Shown: positions 12,901-27,900, counted from the first letter of the stretch. The stretch is 64,000 bases of DNA from Schistosoma mansoni (GCF_000237925.1 NW_017386029.1:372001-436000), one strand, 5' to 3'. Made by a program: numbers and translations. Notes: generated by a model not told the origin, from the sequence alone.

Positions 12901-15900
12901 GGGTAAATCAAATGCTCATTATTCTTTCTATTTACATGCATAACATTAACTAGGTACTTTCAACAACTTGATTACATTTGACGTAGTGGTTTTATGACTC
13001 TTTAGGTACTTTTTTTACTTTGTGACAATACACCCGCCTCGGTTTGGGTACCTTGGCAGTATCCTAGCCCTCACACAAATCGAATGATTTTTGTGGCGTA
13101 TATCCATTTGGTTCCTCCTTGTATCAGCGTTTATGTATTTAAATAAATATAAATAAATATTTGACAATATGCACAACCTGTTGTGCGTGGATCAAAAACA
13201 CGACAAAATGAATGCTCCAGAATATTACTCACAAAACCACTGGTACTCAGCTTTATATCCTTCAACAATTTTCCTTAACAGTTAATTCAATTTTTCTTTT
13301 TCTTCGATTGTCCCACTGTACCTTTCTCTAATTTATGCAAGCCCCTCGGATGTCCTTGTTAGCATCTGTGCTGAAATTTTCGAATTCAACAATTTGATCA
13401 AACTTGATCACATACTTGTTTATTTTACCTAGTAGAGTTCAATCTCTTCATTAAAAAATATTTTTGTACAAACGTTAAACAGTAATTTGCCAAAATTGAG
13501 TTTATTCGAATGTTAAAATAAGAAAGAGTTCTTATTTCCAAAATTGTATAATCATAAGTATATACTAATAATAATATTGTTTTTGAAAGCTTGAATATTC
13601 ATCATGAATATAGTATATAGTTGAAATCACTTCAACTATGAAAATGCTAAATTCTCCACAAAACCCCTTCTGATCTATAATCATATGCTCACTAGTGACT
13701 GACTTCGAGAGATATTTCCTTGAGTTCTAGTGGGAAGCAGTGGCCAGTGGAGTTCTGCCAAGTCTGTTGTAGAGATATCAACTCACTGAAGACAATTGGT
13801 GAACGGTTGCTCAAAATCGTGGATTGGTTGAAGTTAGATATTAACACCGTTGGATGCTGGCTCAGTGGTCTATCGGTCAAGTGCTCTGGTGCGAGACCGG
13901 TAGGTCCTGGGTTCGAATCTCGCGAGTGCGGGATCGTGGGTGCGCACTGATGAGGAGTCCCATAATAGGACGAAACGGCCGTCCAATTCTTCCAGGTTTT
14001 CCATGTTGGTCTAGTTTCAATTGACTCATGATTTCAACTATGAAAATATTATTGTTGTTGTTTAAAACACAGATATATGAACGAAGAATATTCTTTTCAA
14101 TAAATTCTCTTCAGGTTCTACAATTATGTATCCAAATTAATGATCCGAAAAGTGATCAGATTTAATGCAAAGTACATCGTTTAAAATTATAGTATATGAA
14201 TTTAGTATTAAATAGGAATAATATATTTGTAAAATCTCAGTGAATGAATTTGTAGTAAATCCAACGTTTCGCCTGGCAATCTGGTCCAAGCTTTTTCAAA
14301 GAATTATAATCAAACATCAAAATTATCGAATATAAATAGATACATGGTTCTTCGTTTCATTGTACACTGAATAGGTCATCCAATCTACGTTAATAATGTC
14401 TAGACTGGGTATATGTATTAGTGTGTAATTTTGATGTTTGATTATAATTCCTTGAAAAAGCTTAGACCAGATTGCCAGGCGAAACGTTGGATTTACTACA
14501 AATTCATTCACTGAGATTTTACAAATATATTATTCTTATTTAATGTCTTACATCAACTAGGCACCCGAATACGGTGAAACTATTCGCTCTAATCTAGACG
14601 AGAGTTCTTATATGAATTCAGGATTGTTGAATACAACAAAACTGTTAATAATGAAATGACTAATTTGTAATGTTAACTTGAATAGGCTTATACTTTAAAT
14701 GGAATAATGGGATTTATGATCAGAATAAGTATGGGTCAGATAGGTTGAGGGAAATATTAGTTCAATTTCAAATCAGATCAAATGTTTAGTGGAAGACTAC
14801 TGTGTAAAAATTTATATGAAATGATTAGGAAATAATGTGCGGTAAATACTATTTAGATGAATCATATATTCGGGAGATTAATAGCCATGTTAAACAATTA
14901 ATAATAATAATGCAAAGATATGTGCATAAAGAGAATTATATTTGACTAATAATGGTTGTAGGTATATAAGTCGATGTAGGTCATCCAATAGTTAAGATTA
15001 CTATTGATTAATTGACACTGAGGTTGGCTACTGTAAAAGAAGCGATTGAAGATACACGTAGCTCTATTTTTAATATGAATGGCCACTGCTTCTTTTTATT
15101 ATGTTCCCTTAATAAAAATAACATTTTTGTCTTTATTTCTTTTACAGAACTGTTAATATGTTTAGCGAACTTGTATTATCACTATCATTGTAATTATTAT
15201 CGTTTTGAGAAATAATTATAAATTTGCTATTGTATAGCTTTCAAGTTAGTGGGAAAGAGAATTTTTCGCCAAACCAATCTTTCTTATTTTATATCTCGAT
15301 GGATATATTCCGTTTACTATTCAAATGCTGTCATTATAAGAGTTTTTAAACTGCGTATCGCATTATTAAATTAATGTTCATTAAGTCCACAACCACAGTA
15401 AACCATTTAAAACGTCATATTCAATAATAATGCCCCTTGCTATTATCATAGGTAGCAGTAAGTACGAAACTTATCCTGTGTTCTCTTTTCTTAGGCTTAT
15501 TCCCAATAGTTGATGCTTAGAACAGGAATTCCTAGCTACTATATCTAGTGATTTGTTTTCAACTAGTTCTTGTTAAGCTTATAGTATGAATAATGATGGG
15601 TGTTATATTCACCGGGATAACTCACCCAAGGTCGATTACAGTCAGAAGACTGTCCCAAATTTCCGGAATATATATGTATAGTTGTATGTAAATAAAGGAT
15701 GGTTTTACAATAAATAACGATTAATCTAAGCTAAGAAACTCACATTTAAGCTGGAATTTTAAAATCCACAAACTCAAAGGTAACCTTTAGATGGAAATGC
15801 ATCTTCGAACTCCCTCGAAAAAACTTTTTGCATCAACTCTGAGGTTAGTTTATTTTTACCCGGCTTATGTTCACCAATAACCTAACGGATAAGCTGTCAC

Positions 15901-18900
15901 GTCTAAAAATATATTGGGGAGCTAGGTATATTGGTATTTTGATGTTCATTCTCTCTAAAATGGTCCATGAACATTATCTATTATGTTTGAAAAGAGGCTG
16001 CAATGGATTCGTAGGAAGCTCATGAATCGAATAGCTCGTAAACTCGGCTCATCCGATCAGAAACAGACGTTACTCAATGCTATATACAGGGTAAATGTAG
16101 GGTTACCAACGGCAATGAGTTTTCGTCTTCGAATTGTTGAGGCTCCCCCCCCCCATTTATTTGGAACAGTTAGAACTATGCATTCAAAACAAATTAATTC
16201 AGCTGATTCTTCTGCCATAGTTGTAACCTTCAGTTTTTCAAAGCCATTTCTTCCTCTATCTCTCCTATTATCTTGACGTTTCTTAACTCATAATTAGTTT
16301 GCTTCTTTTTTGATATCTTTTTGAGCTCATTTCACTTCAATCCTAAAGTTTATCTTATTGGCAACCTACTTTCACGGTTATTCATATTTATGTAAATTCT
16401 ATGAAATTCTTGATGAATATTCAACCGCTACTGTTATTATTCCTAGATTGCTCTTAGTTCCATGCTGATTAATTATTATCATCAAAAACATATCGTCAAT
16501 TAACATTATGAAAATAGTATATGTGTACGATTGTACAGGTTTGAGAATTATTAATTTGCATGAAACAAATCTCTCTGGCATTCTACTTTTTTTTGTAGTC
16601 TAATCTCTCAAGGTGTATATTTTTCAGGTACCGTCAACAGCCAAATGTTGCCGCTGGTTATTACCTTTGGTCCTGGGTTGTACACCCTGATTCTGGTCAT
16701 TCTTTCAACCAGTTAGCTATTTTAGAAGCAACTAAGGTAGTTGATCTTTTTTTTACGTTTTCCCTTACTGCATATTTGTGTAGAATTTGAAAACTTAAAT
16801 AAAGATTTAATTTGTAGGTAATTTTCGTCACAGTTTTAAAACAATGGAGCAATAGGTGAATATTTCGTCCTATTTTCGGACTCCTAAGCAGTCCACACCT
16901 ATAATTGCTAAGTTCTACCTCTAGAACACTGAATTGAAATCTAGTGGTTTACATTGTGTGCTTCAATCGAATCAAAGTGTAGAGCAACAATCATTCAATG
17001 TCCGTAGTGTGGAAGAACAGTCTTACTTTTGACTAAGTTAGATCCCATTAGGCATGGTTGTAGGCATTGTCAGAATCAGTTTCAAAGCCACCTATTGGTT
17101 ATTGATTGTATATCATGTTTGAAATCGGAATATGAACATAGAAATACTATTCAATCGTTTGTTTTCTATCGTCCGAAGAGTTTTTGCAGAGTATATTAAA
17201 GTTCAGACTTGAAAAACTTATTTCTCACCATTTACTAGGAAACAATGTTACATGTAAGTTGATGGCATCACTAAAGTAAGGGTTTGCTCATCACTTATTT
17301 GCGTATTTAGTCAGATTTATCCGGTGATTCCAAGACAAAATATAAGTGACCCTCTAAAACTCCAGAATTGTAAGTAAAAGTAAAATAAATTAGCTTCATT
17401 AGCTACAATGATGTAATACTGTAAATAAAAATGTAATTGGAATTTTCCTAAATGTCAAGCTTTATGATACATCTTATTGTGAAATACACCAAATATAGAA
17501 TAAGAATTTAAGATAGTTCAAAAGAACCAACAAGGAGCGGTGATTAGTAGACAAGCAAACAATTAAATCTTAACAAATAACATATCTGTAGGGAGTGTTC
17601 TTCATAGTCATCCCACAACAAATCAAAGTTTATCACTAGATCATGTGTGTAAACAATAAAACGGCTAGTAGTAATAGGAAAAATCACAAGTACGCAATCA
17701 AGAATGGGACTTTTAGTCAGTCGATCAGTCATAATCAACAAACAGCCTGGTACATATGAGCGTTAACTGAAGTCCCCCTACCATATTAATACTAGGTGAA
17801 ATTAATACTGAAAGTATTGCATCACCGGCATTAATAAGAAAGACTAAACATTATGAATATGATTCGAAAGGATAAGGTGGAAAGATGTTATAGCATGTGG
17901 TCTTTGTTAATAGATCACGAGATGATATCACCAATTAGAGTCACCGACTTATTGACCAGACCAATGACTCATAAACCAGTACAAGCAGCCTAGAGTCCTT
18001 ATTGGTTCCTTCAGATAGCAGCTTTTTGCCTAACCCAGCCGATTCAATCCAGAACGCAAATATCAGTCTCCGTTATATGGAATCGTATATTACAAACAAA
18101 CTTGGTTTATATACAAGCAAAATCAAACCACTTTACACCATAAAAGAAAAAATAACATTTGTACAAGATCAAGCCAAAAAGTGGCTGTGATTGTGAGAAA
18201 CTATGACTAATAGATTAAGAATAACTTTAGAATAGTAAATCATATAACAGTAACCAACAGGTCAACTAAAAGCTTATAATGAAAGGAATATAAATATATA
18301 TAGTTTAGTTTCTTAACAGTTATACAATAAGAATATATGTATAATATTAGTCCATAAACAGTTCTCAAAAGCCAGTCATAATTTAATCTTCACTAGGATA
18401 TAGCGAATGCCGGGGGCTTTAACCGGGTCGGTGGACACGGCGAGTCCACCTATAGGGGGGTTGGAAAACCCTGATTCCAAACCAATGGTGCACATGGACT
18501 CCAGTAATCTGAAGGAACAAATGGCGTATGAATCAATCGTTGGTCACCGACTACCATGGGACTGCATCTCCTCACGATGCTCTACTGCCTTGTGGGTTAG
18601 ACCTTTAGGTCAAAGGCTCCGGGTGTGGCCCCCTAAGAAAACCACCTGCTTCAGTCTGGGCACCTGGGCAGTATCACAGCCCTCACACAAATCGAATGAA
18701 ATTTGTATGGCGCATATGTATCTGGTGCTTCCTTGTACCAATATTTATGTCTTTAAATAAATAAAGGATATAGCAAAAGGTATATATAAAGAGATACTGG
18801 AACTCAAGATCCAAAATCATATAAAGAATGGATGCATCTGCGATCATGATTTCTGGTTTGTTCTAGTTTATATGAAACAATAAGGTACCTTACCAACTGT

Positions 18901-21900
18901 TATTTAGGTTTAGGGAATAATAATACAATTTAATGACATAAACTATCAGTATTTGTTGTTATTATTTATAAACTTGTTTCCCTATATATATATATGTTTT
19001 TTTTAATTCTAGCCTTTGCCTAGAAGATGTATAGATGCTTTATTCTATTACTATATACGTGCACTAGCATGTCTACATTCATTTCCTGCTTCTATGAATA
19101 ATTTATCTAATGTATTGTTGGACTATTACAAGTCATTTGAATTATCTTCTATGTATTTTAATGTTAATAATAATCATGAGAAACTACCTACTGATTCAAC
19201 GAAAGATGTAATGTTAAGTGCAAAACGCTGGCCAAAATTTACCAATCAACAAATACAAACACTAATACAGTTTTATGCAGCACTTTATTTGCATACAGGT
19301 AAATAATATAGCCTATTATCTTTATTACGTAATAAATGAACTGTTCAATAACCACATAAATTGCACTACTAATGCTATCAGATATTTAAACTACTGATAA
19401 AGTTGTGCCACTCGTGAAATATTGACTTTCTGATGTGTAAGAATCTTAGTCAATATATTGCGTAATGACAGATATCCTAAAAAGTGTTTTATGAATTTAT
19501 TTTTATTTATTTAAACACATAAATATTGGTACAAGGAAGCACCAGATAAATATGCGCCTCACAAATCTCATTTGATTTGTGTGAGGGCTGTGATACTGCC
19601 CAGGTGCCCAGACTAAAGCAGGTGGTTTTCTTAGGGGACCACACCCCGAGCCTTTGACCTAAAGGTCTGATCCACAAGGCAGTGGAGTATCGTGAGGAGA
19701 TGCAGTCCCACGGTAGCCGGTGACTAAATAATTGGTTCATACACCAGTTGTTCCCTCAGGATACTGGAGCCTATATGCACCATTGGTTTGAAATCAGGGT
19801 TTTCCAACTGCCCTAGGTGAACTTTCCATGTCCACCAACCCAGTTAAAGCACCGGACATTCGCTTTTCGTTCTCTCAATTTCGTAAACAAAAGTAATGCC
19901 ACGAGAAGGCAGTGAGTAGGACTTCCCTGGCAGGGGCTATATATTCGCGTGGCCATGTGAGAGCATTTCGTGAGAGAGAGCGGACTTTCCCCACTCTCGG
20001 CCGTACCAGGGTATTTGGGGACATACAATAATTCAGTCGTTTTCTTAATACCGAATTATTGAACGTTTATTCACAGGTAATAAGATGTTGACCTTACGTT
20101 GAGAAAAATTGAAAGTGCTTCGTACTAACTAAAGATTTTCGTGGTGTGAAACACTTGACTAAATTAAACACCAGATTGTCACTAACAATTCATTTATGGT
20201 TTAGCTTATTGGTGATATCAGTTCAATATATGTTTGCAGGGGATTTTTGGAAGTATATCCAAGTGTAAACTCAACAGGTCTCATGGTAGCCAGTGACCAA
20301 CAGTTGGTTCATACGTCATTTTTCCCTCAGAGTACTGGAGCCCATATGCACCACTGGTTTGAAATCAGGGTTTTCCAACTGCCCTAGGTGAACTTTCCAT
20401 GTCCACCAACCCAGTTAAAGCACCGGACATTCGCTTTTCGTTCTCTCAATTTCGTAAACAAAAGTAATGCCACGAGAAGGCAGTGAGTAGGACTTCCCTG
20501 GCAGGGGCTATATATTCGCGTGGCCATGTGAGAGCATTTCGTGAGAGAGAGCGGACTTTCCCCACTCTCGGCCATACCAGGGTATTTGGGGACATACAAT
20601 AATTCAGTCGTTTTCTTAATACCGAATTATTGAACGTTTATTCACAGGTAATAAGATGTTGACCTTACGTTGAGAAAAATTGAAAGTGCTTCGTACTAAC
20701 TAAAGATTTTCGTGGTGTGAAACACTTGACTAAATTAAACACCAGATTGTCACTAACAATTCATTTATGGTTTAGCTTATTGGTGATATCAGTTCAATAT
20801 ATGTTTGCAGGGGATTTTTGGAAGTATATCCAAGTGTAAACTCAACAAGTCTCATCCTGTTTGCAGTACATTAAAAAGGGTAAGAGAATTCAAAACTACG
20901 GCTTAATAGTCGACTTTTAATTGATTCTGTCTATGAATGAGTACTCCAGCTATTGTTCATTATTTTGTGATCACTGGGATTGTTTATAACTATTTGAAAA
21001 ATATATCATGTAATTTGTCTACCATTATATCTGCATTTGACGAAGAAAACAGTTTTGTTGTTCAGCATTTTAATTCTCAATGACTTTATATATATATATG
21101 ACCTCACAATTGGAAGTAACACTTTTGTCGGAATCTATTTCTTTTACTCGTACCATATTAGATCCTGTCAAACTGATAAAAATGGCTGATGATCTTTTTG
21201 AAAATATGAACAACTGGAATAGAGTAGAATTGAATAAAAATCAGTTGATACGTATATTGTGTATTCATTTCTATTTAACGGATCAATACTTATCAGTAAG
21301 TTATTTCATTGCATCTGTTTTTACAGTGATTTCGTTCTCTACTTTCATAGTAATAATGTGTTGATTTCGTTCACTGACTTTCATATACGTAATCTCTCCA
21401 ATGAATTTACGAGCTGAGGTCGTAAAAACTTTGTTTCACAAAATTTATCTTACAAGAATTTTAGCCACTTTAAAATACTTATCGGTCGCAATATTTCTCC
21501 CTTTTCTGTTTCCATTGTTCCAGACCTCCATGGGGTCCCCGGAACCAAAGCTCTACAGCCGCCCTATTTTCCTATACTTCTATTTCGTTGTATTTCATCC
21601 GGTTTATATCATTGTGTGATATGTGCTACTTATGTAGACATAAGTAGTATATAACGCTAGTCGGGAATAGAATGTCTGGCAGCAGAAGGTTGAGAAGAAT
21701 GGGAACAGAAAGCAATTGGTATGGAATTGCAGAGACAATGAACTCTGAGACAATTAATGAACATTTTTCAAATGAAGTATTGGAGTATGGTTTTTCTATC
21801 TTATCAAGTAACTGTAGCTTTATGCCAAAAATAATCGGTTGTTCTCACCTGTGTTCTCCTTCACTACAACAGCACTCTCAATGTATGCGTATGTTTGGAT

Positions 21901-24900
21901 AGCATTTAGTTATTATTAGCAGCGTAAAGGCTGAGGCACGTATGTATTGGTTTAAGTTGTTACATCCCATCAACTCAGCTAGATTAATTTATCACACAAA
22001 TACCAGAGTAGTAGAAGTAGTATCAGTAGTAGTATTAGTAAAGATTAGGAGTATGTAATTTGATTCGAAAATAAACGATAGATTTGCAGATTAAAGATTA
22101 TAAGTATCTGAAGACGAACAGAAAATTCATCTGAGACACTGCTACCGACCCCGAAAAATGTCATTTAGTGTCTCCAACCATTTGTTGCGATAATCTAAAG
22201 GACTCTGACCAAATAGTCCGTATCTACGTACGTGGTTCATTCCAACGACTTCATGAACTAATTCCACATTTTGATTTCATTTCTCTAAGCTTTCTTCCAC
22301 CAAACTTGTACACCACCAAACATCGTGCGTCTATGTAGGTGGTCGGGCATAGATGATACATATCTTAACCACCTCATCAACTGATTTACCATCTCTTATT
22401 TATTACTCTGCATCTAACCTCAACATTACTCGCCTGGTAGCCGCAACATGCACGAGTAATGTCTCGAACGCATCTATGATTATGTGGTGGATGCTGCTTA
22501 TACTGACAGATATAAGTAGTATGTAGCCGTGATCGGGATTAGAATGCCTGTCAGCAGAAGATGGAATTGAAGAGAACAGAAAGGAAATCGGAGAGAAATC
22601 GAGAGACGAACACAATTAGAGGAATAATGGGTTATGTCAAGTATGACGCAAAGATGATGTGCAAGTGATGTATTTGATATAGGATTTTCATGTCTTACTA
22701 AGCCACTGTGTAATTTTGCATTAAAAAATAAATCGGTTTCCTCACTGAGTTCTTGTTTACTACAATAGCAATAATTATATATATATATTCTCAACTCTAG
22801 GACACAAAATCAAATCTATCATCCTTTCAAACAATAGATGGAAAATCTTTTATGCTGAATGAACATCAAACGGGTACTGCTCTACTCTTATGTTTAACAA
22901 TTTATTTAATTAATTGGATCACTTCAAGTATAGTTGGTATTACATCAAAAACATTATCATCAAATGAACATATTTCAAGTACCATATCAAATGAGGAAAC
23001 AATCACTAATGATAGTAATAACGACGATGTTGACAATTGTGATAATGATAATAATTCGATCAATAAAGATGAGAATTCAACCTTACTTTCTTCTCCGACT
23101 GCAAACATTCATCCTACTTCTAATGATAATAATAAAATTGATATAGCAGCATGTAAACTAGAATTATTAATTGCATTGAATTTATTATTTCTTTGGTTTC
23201 GGTCAAATCGCTTCACTGAGAATAATGCAGGTAATCACATTTAAAAATTTTATTAGCTGTAACACTGTTACTCATATAGCATCAGTTTAAGTAGTGAGTG
23301 GTGACAAAATATTCATCATTAAATCATTGTCATCTTTTTAAGATGAAATTTTCGTCCCTGTTATGAGTATTTACACAAAGATCGGTGTCTATATCTTTGT
23401 TATACATTTATGCTGTTGGATATTTTAGAGAGATAATGAGTTTGTAATCAATCCTATGTAATATATCGTTATTACCAAAACCCATTGTTAAATTAAAACC
23501 GTACATTTATAATAAACTCACCTTTAAAAAGTGCTACGATTTATCTTTTTATTTTTTTCTACAAGAAACTCGTCTCCAAGAATTTCCTAAAGTATTCCAA
23601 AAAATTTTTTTCTTTACTGGTGTTGTAATGACGTATAGTGTCCGAGTCTGACTTTTAATTTAATTCAATTTTTTTTGAACACAAATATTGATACAAGGAA
23701 GCACCAGATATATATACGCCACACAGAAAATTGTCATTTCATCGTGTGAGAGCCATGATACTGCCCGGGTGCCCAGACTGAAGCAGGTGGCTTTCTTAGG
23801 GGACCACACCCGGAGCCTTTGACCTAAAGGTCTGATCCACAAGGCAGTGGAGCATCGTGAGGAGATGCAGTCCCATGGTAGTCGGTGACCAACGATTGAT
23901 TCATACGCCAGTTGTTCCCTCAGGATACTGGAGCCCATGTGCACCACTGGTTTGGAATCAAGGTTTTCCAACTCCCCTAGGTGGACATTCCGTGTCCACC
24001 AATCCGGTTAAAGCGCCGGACATTCGCTTTTCGTTCTCTCAATTTCGTAAACAAAAGTAATGCCACGAGAAGGCAGTGAGTAGGACTTCCCTGGCAGGGG
24101 CTATATATTCGCGTGGCCATGTGAGAGCATTTCGTGAGAGAGAGCGGACTTTCCCCACTCTCGGCCGTACCAGGGCATTTGGGGACATACAATAATTCAG
24201 TCGTTTTCTTAATACCGAATTATTGAACGTTTATTCACAGGTAATAAGATGTTGACCTTACGTTGAGAAAAATTGAAAGTGCTTCGTACTAACTAAAGAT
24301 TTTCGTGGTGTGAAACACTTGACTAAATTAAACACCAGATTGTCACTAACAATTCATTTATGGTTTAGCTTATTGGTGATATCAGTTCAATATATGTTTG
24401 CAGGGGATTTTTGGAAGTATATCCAAGTGTAAACTCAACAGGTCTCATGGTAGCCAGTGACCAACAGTTGGTTCATACGTCATTTTTCCCTCAGAGTACT
24501 GGAGCCCATGTGCACCACTGGTTTACAATCAAGGTTTTCCAACTCCCCTAGGTGGACATTCCGTGTCCACCAATCCGGTTAAAGCGCCGGACATTCGCTT
24601 TTCGTCCTCTCAACTTCGTAAACAACACCCTCACTGAGAGAAGGCGGTGAGTAGGACTTCTCTGGCAATGGCTGTATACGCGTTGCCGTGTGAGAGCATT
24701 TCGAGAGAGAGGGCGGGCCCTCCCCACTCTCGGCTGTACCAAGGTATTTGGGTCTGATAATGATACATAAGCTCCTTATATGCAACGCAAGCCCCCAACC
24801 GGCTACTTAGTGAAAAGACCAAGAGTGGAGAATTTAGTTTATTGAGTTAAATCAATTCACAAGCATATATATATATACAGTAATAATTCAATTGTAATTG

Positions 24901-27900
24901 CAAATGATCATTTTATAGAAATAATGTAGAACTCACGTACAGGTCGACACTGAAAACAAATTTCACTTCACATACTAATCACCATACTACATGTTAACGA
25001 GTTCTTAAAATCACCTTATCATGGTTAAACAAAGTGAATAAAATTAATTAGTGCTCTTTTCTAATACTGATGTGTGGGCGAGAATGACAATGATTGGTTG
25101 TTTTGCTGAGTCAGACATTAGATAGGATGACAGGTGTTATATGTGTTATATATATTCCCCTATCCTGACTGTTATTGATTGATTGACTGTTCCTTGTGTC
25201 GGATTTTGGTGTGGAAATATATTGACGTTCTAGTCAGGCTAATCTCGTGTTCTTGATCTGAGTTGTGTTGAAGTCCTGTAGAATAGACACTGGGTGGGGA
25301 TCTAGTGTAGATATTCGTCTAAGGTAAATTAACGTCCCACATACGTGTAAAAAGTGAAAGGACTGTTATAACATTAAACCCTAGCGTTATAACAAGTATC
25401 CTCCTGTTTATAACAAATACCTATTCAACAATGTACGTTTTATCCTGCGAAATTTTTGAATAAACCAGATTTCATTCTCATAAATATTTCTCTCTCTCTA
25501 TGTTTTATCTAGGGAATAAATCATCTTGTCAACTGACTGATAAATTATTTCAATTGGTAACTCCTACATTCACTGAAAATACAGTGTACTTTTTAAATAA
25601 TTTACTTAAACACTATCAACCGTTATTATGTAATGTCAATAATCATAATGGTGGACAAAAACAACCTACTGATATGCCTGTACAAATGAACAATAACAAT
25701 GAAAACACAAGTGATAATGTTAACGGTAAAACAGACGATGCTGATATTGTTGAAGAAGAACATGAAAATTCTCTCATTGAAAAACATATCGACCCCTGTG
25801 GTGGTGATGATGATAACAACCGTGAGATTGAAGTCCATAACATCGCTCCTATAGATTGGACTCGTTTAGTGAAGCTGCCTGAAATTGTCGTACTACAAGT
25901 AACTTGATTTTTATTATTTATTGATACGCTTAGAATAGACATAATATTGTTCTTTGCTCAATGACCAATAAATGTAAATATCTCAGCCCTCCAGGTTAGT
26001 AGCAACCCGAATCGCTCAATGGTAACATCTTAAGCTGTGAAACTGTATGACCCAGGTTTAAAATCCACGCCGAAGCACCAGTTCTCAGAAGATTTTAAGT
26101 ACTCATTGCTGACGATTGTCAACTAGCACAAAACCTCAATCAAACATAATTCTTTCCAGATTACCTCCAACCACCCAAGATAAAAGCATTGTGCACGCGA
26201 TGTTAAGTCGCTTAAATTAGTGACCACGTTACAAATTGATCGATAGCGTTCGATCCGTATTATAGGCTAGATAGTTATGACATTGGTCACTAGTCAGTCA
26301 ACGTATTGTTTTTATTAACAATTATTACTTTTAGTGTGCACCTTATGTTGTTAAACTTAAATTATATATTTACAAATTGTTTTATCCCTTAGCATATATT
26401 TTGACATCAACTATGGTCACCATGAAGTCACTTAATATTTATCTGACCCATGTAGGGAGGTGCAAACTTCTTCAATGGATTCTGGTTGATAAGCTTAGCT
26501 TATGATTATTGATCTTAACTGAAATGATCTGAAATCAAAATTCGGAATTGGTTTAATAACTAATCTTTTAAACTTTGTTAACGATTTCATACTTCACATT
26601 TAATGTAAACTGGAATATGCGTCATTAAATTAGTCGTCTCAGATGAACTCACTTTTGTTTTTCATTAGATCCTGGGTTTTATCTTACATGTTCATGTTTT
26701 CTCAAATTATATTGTCTGTCCCTAATCTTTCTTGTTACCATTATCGCTTTCACTACTTCCACTATTCTGGCATTTTGCTGTTTTGACTTGATGTTCAAAC
26801 TTAAACCGATTCACATACTTGTCATGGTAGCAGTCACGGCTGAAAAGAATAGAGGTAGAAAGGTTTTAGTCAAGTAATCAAGATTGATTGTTTTGGATTG
26901 TAACAAACATTTCTTTCTAGTCATTGATCAAGATATTTGGAATGTGTAGGAGTGGTTTAGTGTCCTAAATGCCCATATTTTAATTATTAGTTTTGCACCT
27001 TATTGTATATTCCACACGTACCTGTTTTTGTGTGTCAATACTTGGGTAGTGTCACTAGACCTGGACTAAAAATAATGATCTAAATTTGAATACTGAAACT
27101 TGTACTCAGTTCTTGAGTTGAATCAACCACTTTTTTTAGAAAAAAAGTCTTTTAATGTTTCTTGCTGCTAATTTTCATAGGGTTTTCAACCACTTCTTAT
27201 ACCAACACAACGTTCATTATGCAGTTCGTCAACAGACTACAATCCTGTACATCCATTTCTTGATTTCTCCGATGATAAACTATATGAATTAATAATTCCA
27301 AACAATGAAAATGATGTTTCAAGGCCTAAAGAAATTGGATTGGAACGTGTCCTGTGCCTGTTAACATCTGCTCGGTTGGTTTGTGTACATTTTTCTAAAA
27401 AGGTTTCACTAAATGTCAAATTTAAACAATGTTCGGCAAATTTTTGTTTCTTAGATTTTAAATCACCACTATAGTAGGGCAGAAGCAATATGTGTGTTCC
27501 ATTCTTCTTAATTGTCACTACACATTAAATGTATATTTACATGTGTTCACTTAAAAGACACTTGGAAGTTAGTACTTACTTTACAGCTATTGAAATGGTT
27601 GTCTGACCGATTGATATACAAAGTATAGTAATAATTGCGAAGATAGCCCCCAACAGAAATCGGTGCTTTATGCATCCAAACAAAACGCGACTCTTCACGA
27701 TACTATTGGAATTTAAAAGTCGGCACGTTGAGCCAATTGGGATTATAAATTATACCTTAATGATAGGTTATTATTACTTTTTATTATCATCACCATATAT
27801 TATTTCATAGATATTGTTAGATATAATTTGACAGTATTTAGAGTCATAACACTTTCATAAAACCACTGCATTATACACGCAACAAACATCGATGCTGTTT

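Noticed and set aside
15983-16276. Open frame MFEKRLQWIRRK... in SMG7 intron 3
   Set aside because: No recognised domain, contains a long C run, and no splice partner is needed: exons 3 and 4 join in phase without it.
18407-18760. 117-codon frame containing GHRLPWDCISSRC as a gene
   Set aside because: The same sequence recurs in both orientations in several introns and ends in a TAAATAAA tail, so it is a repeat.
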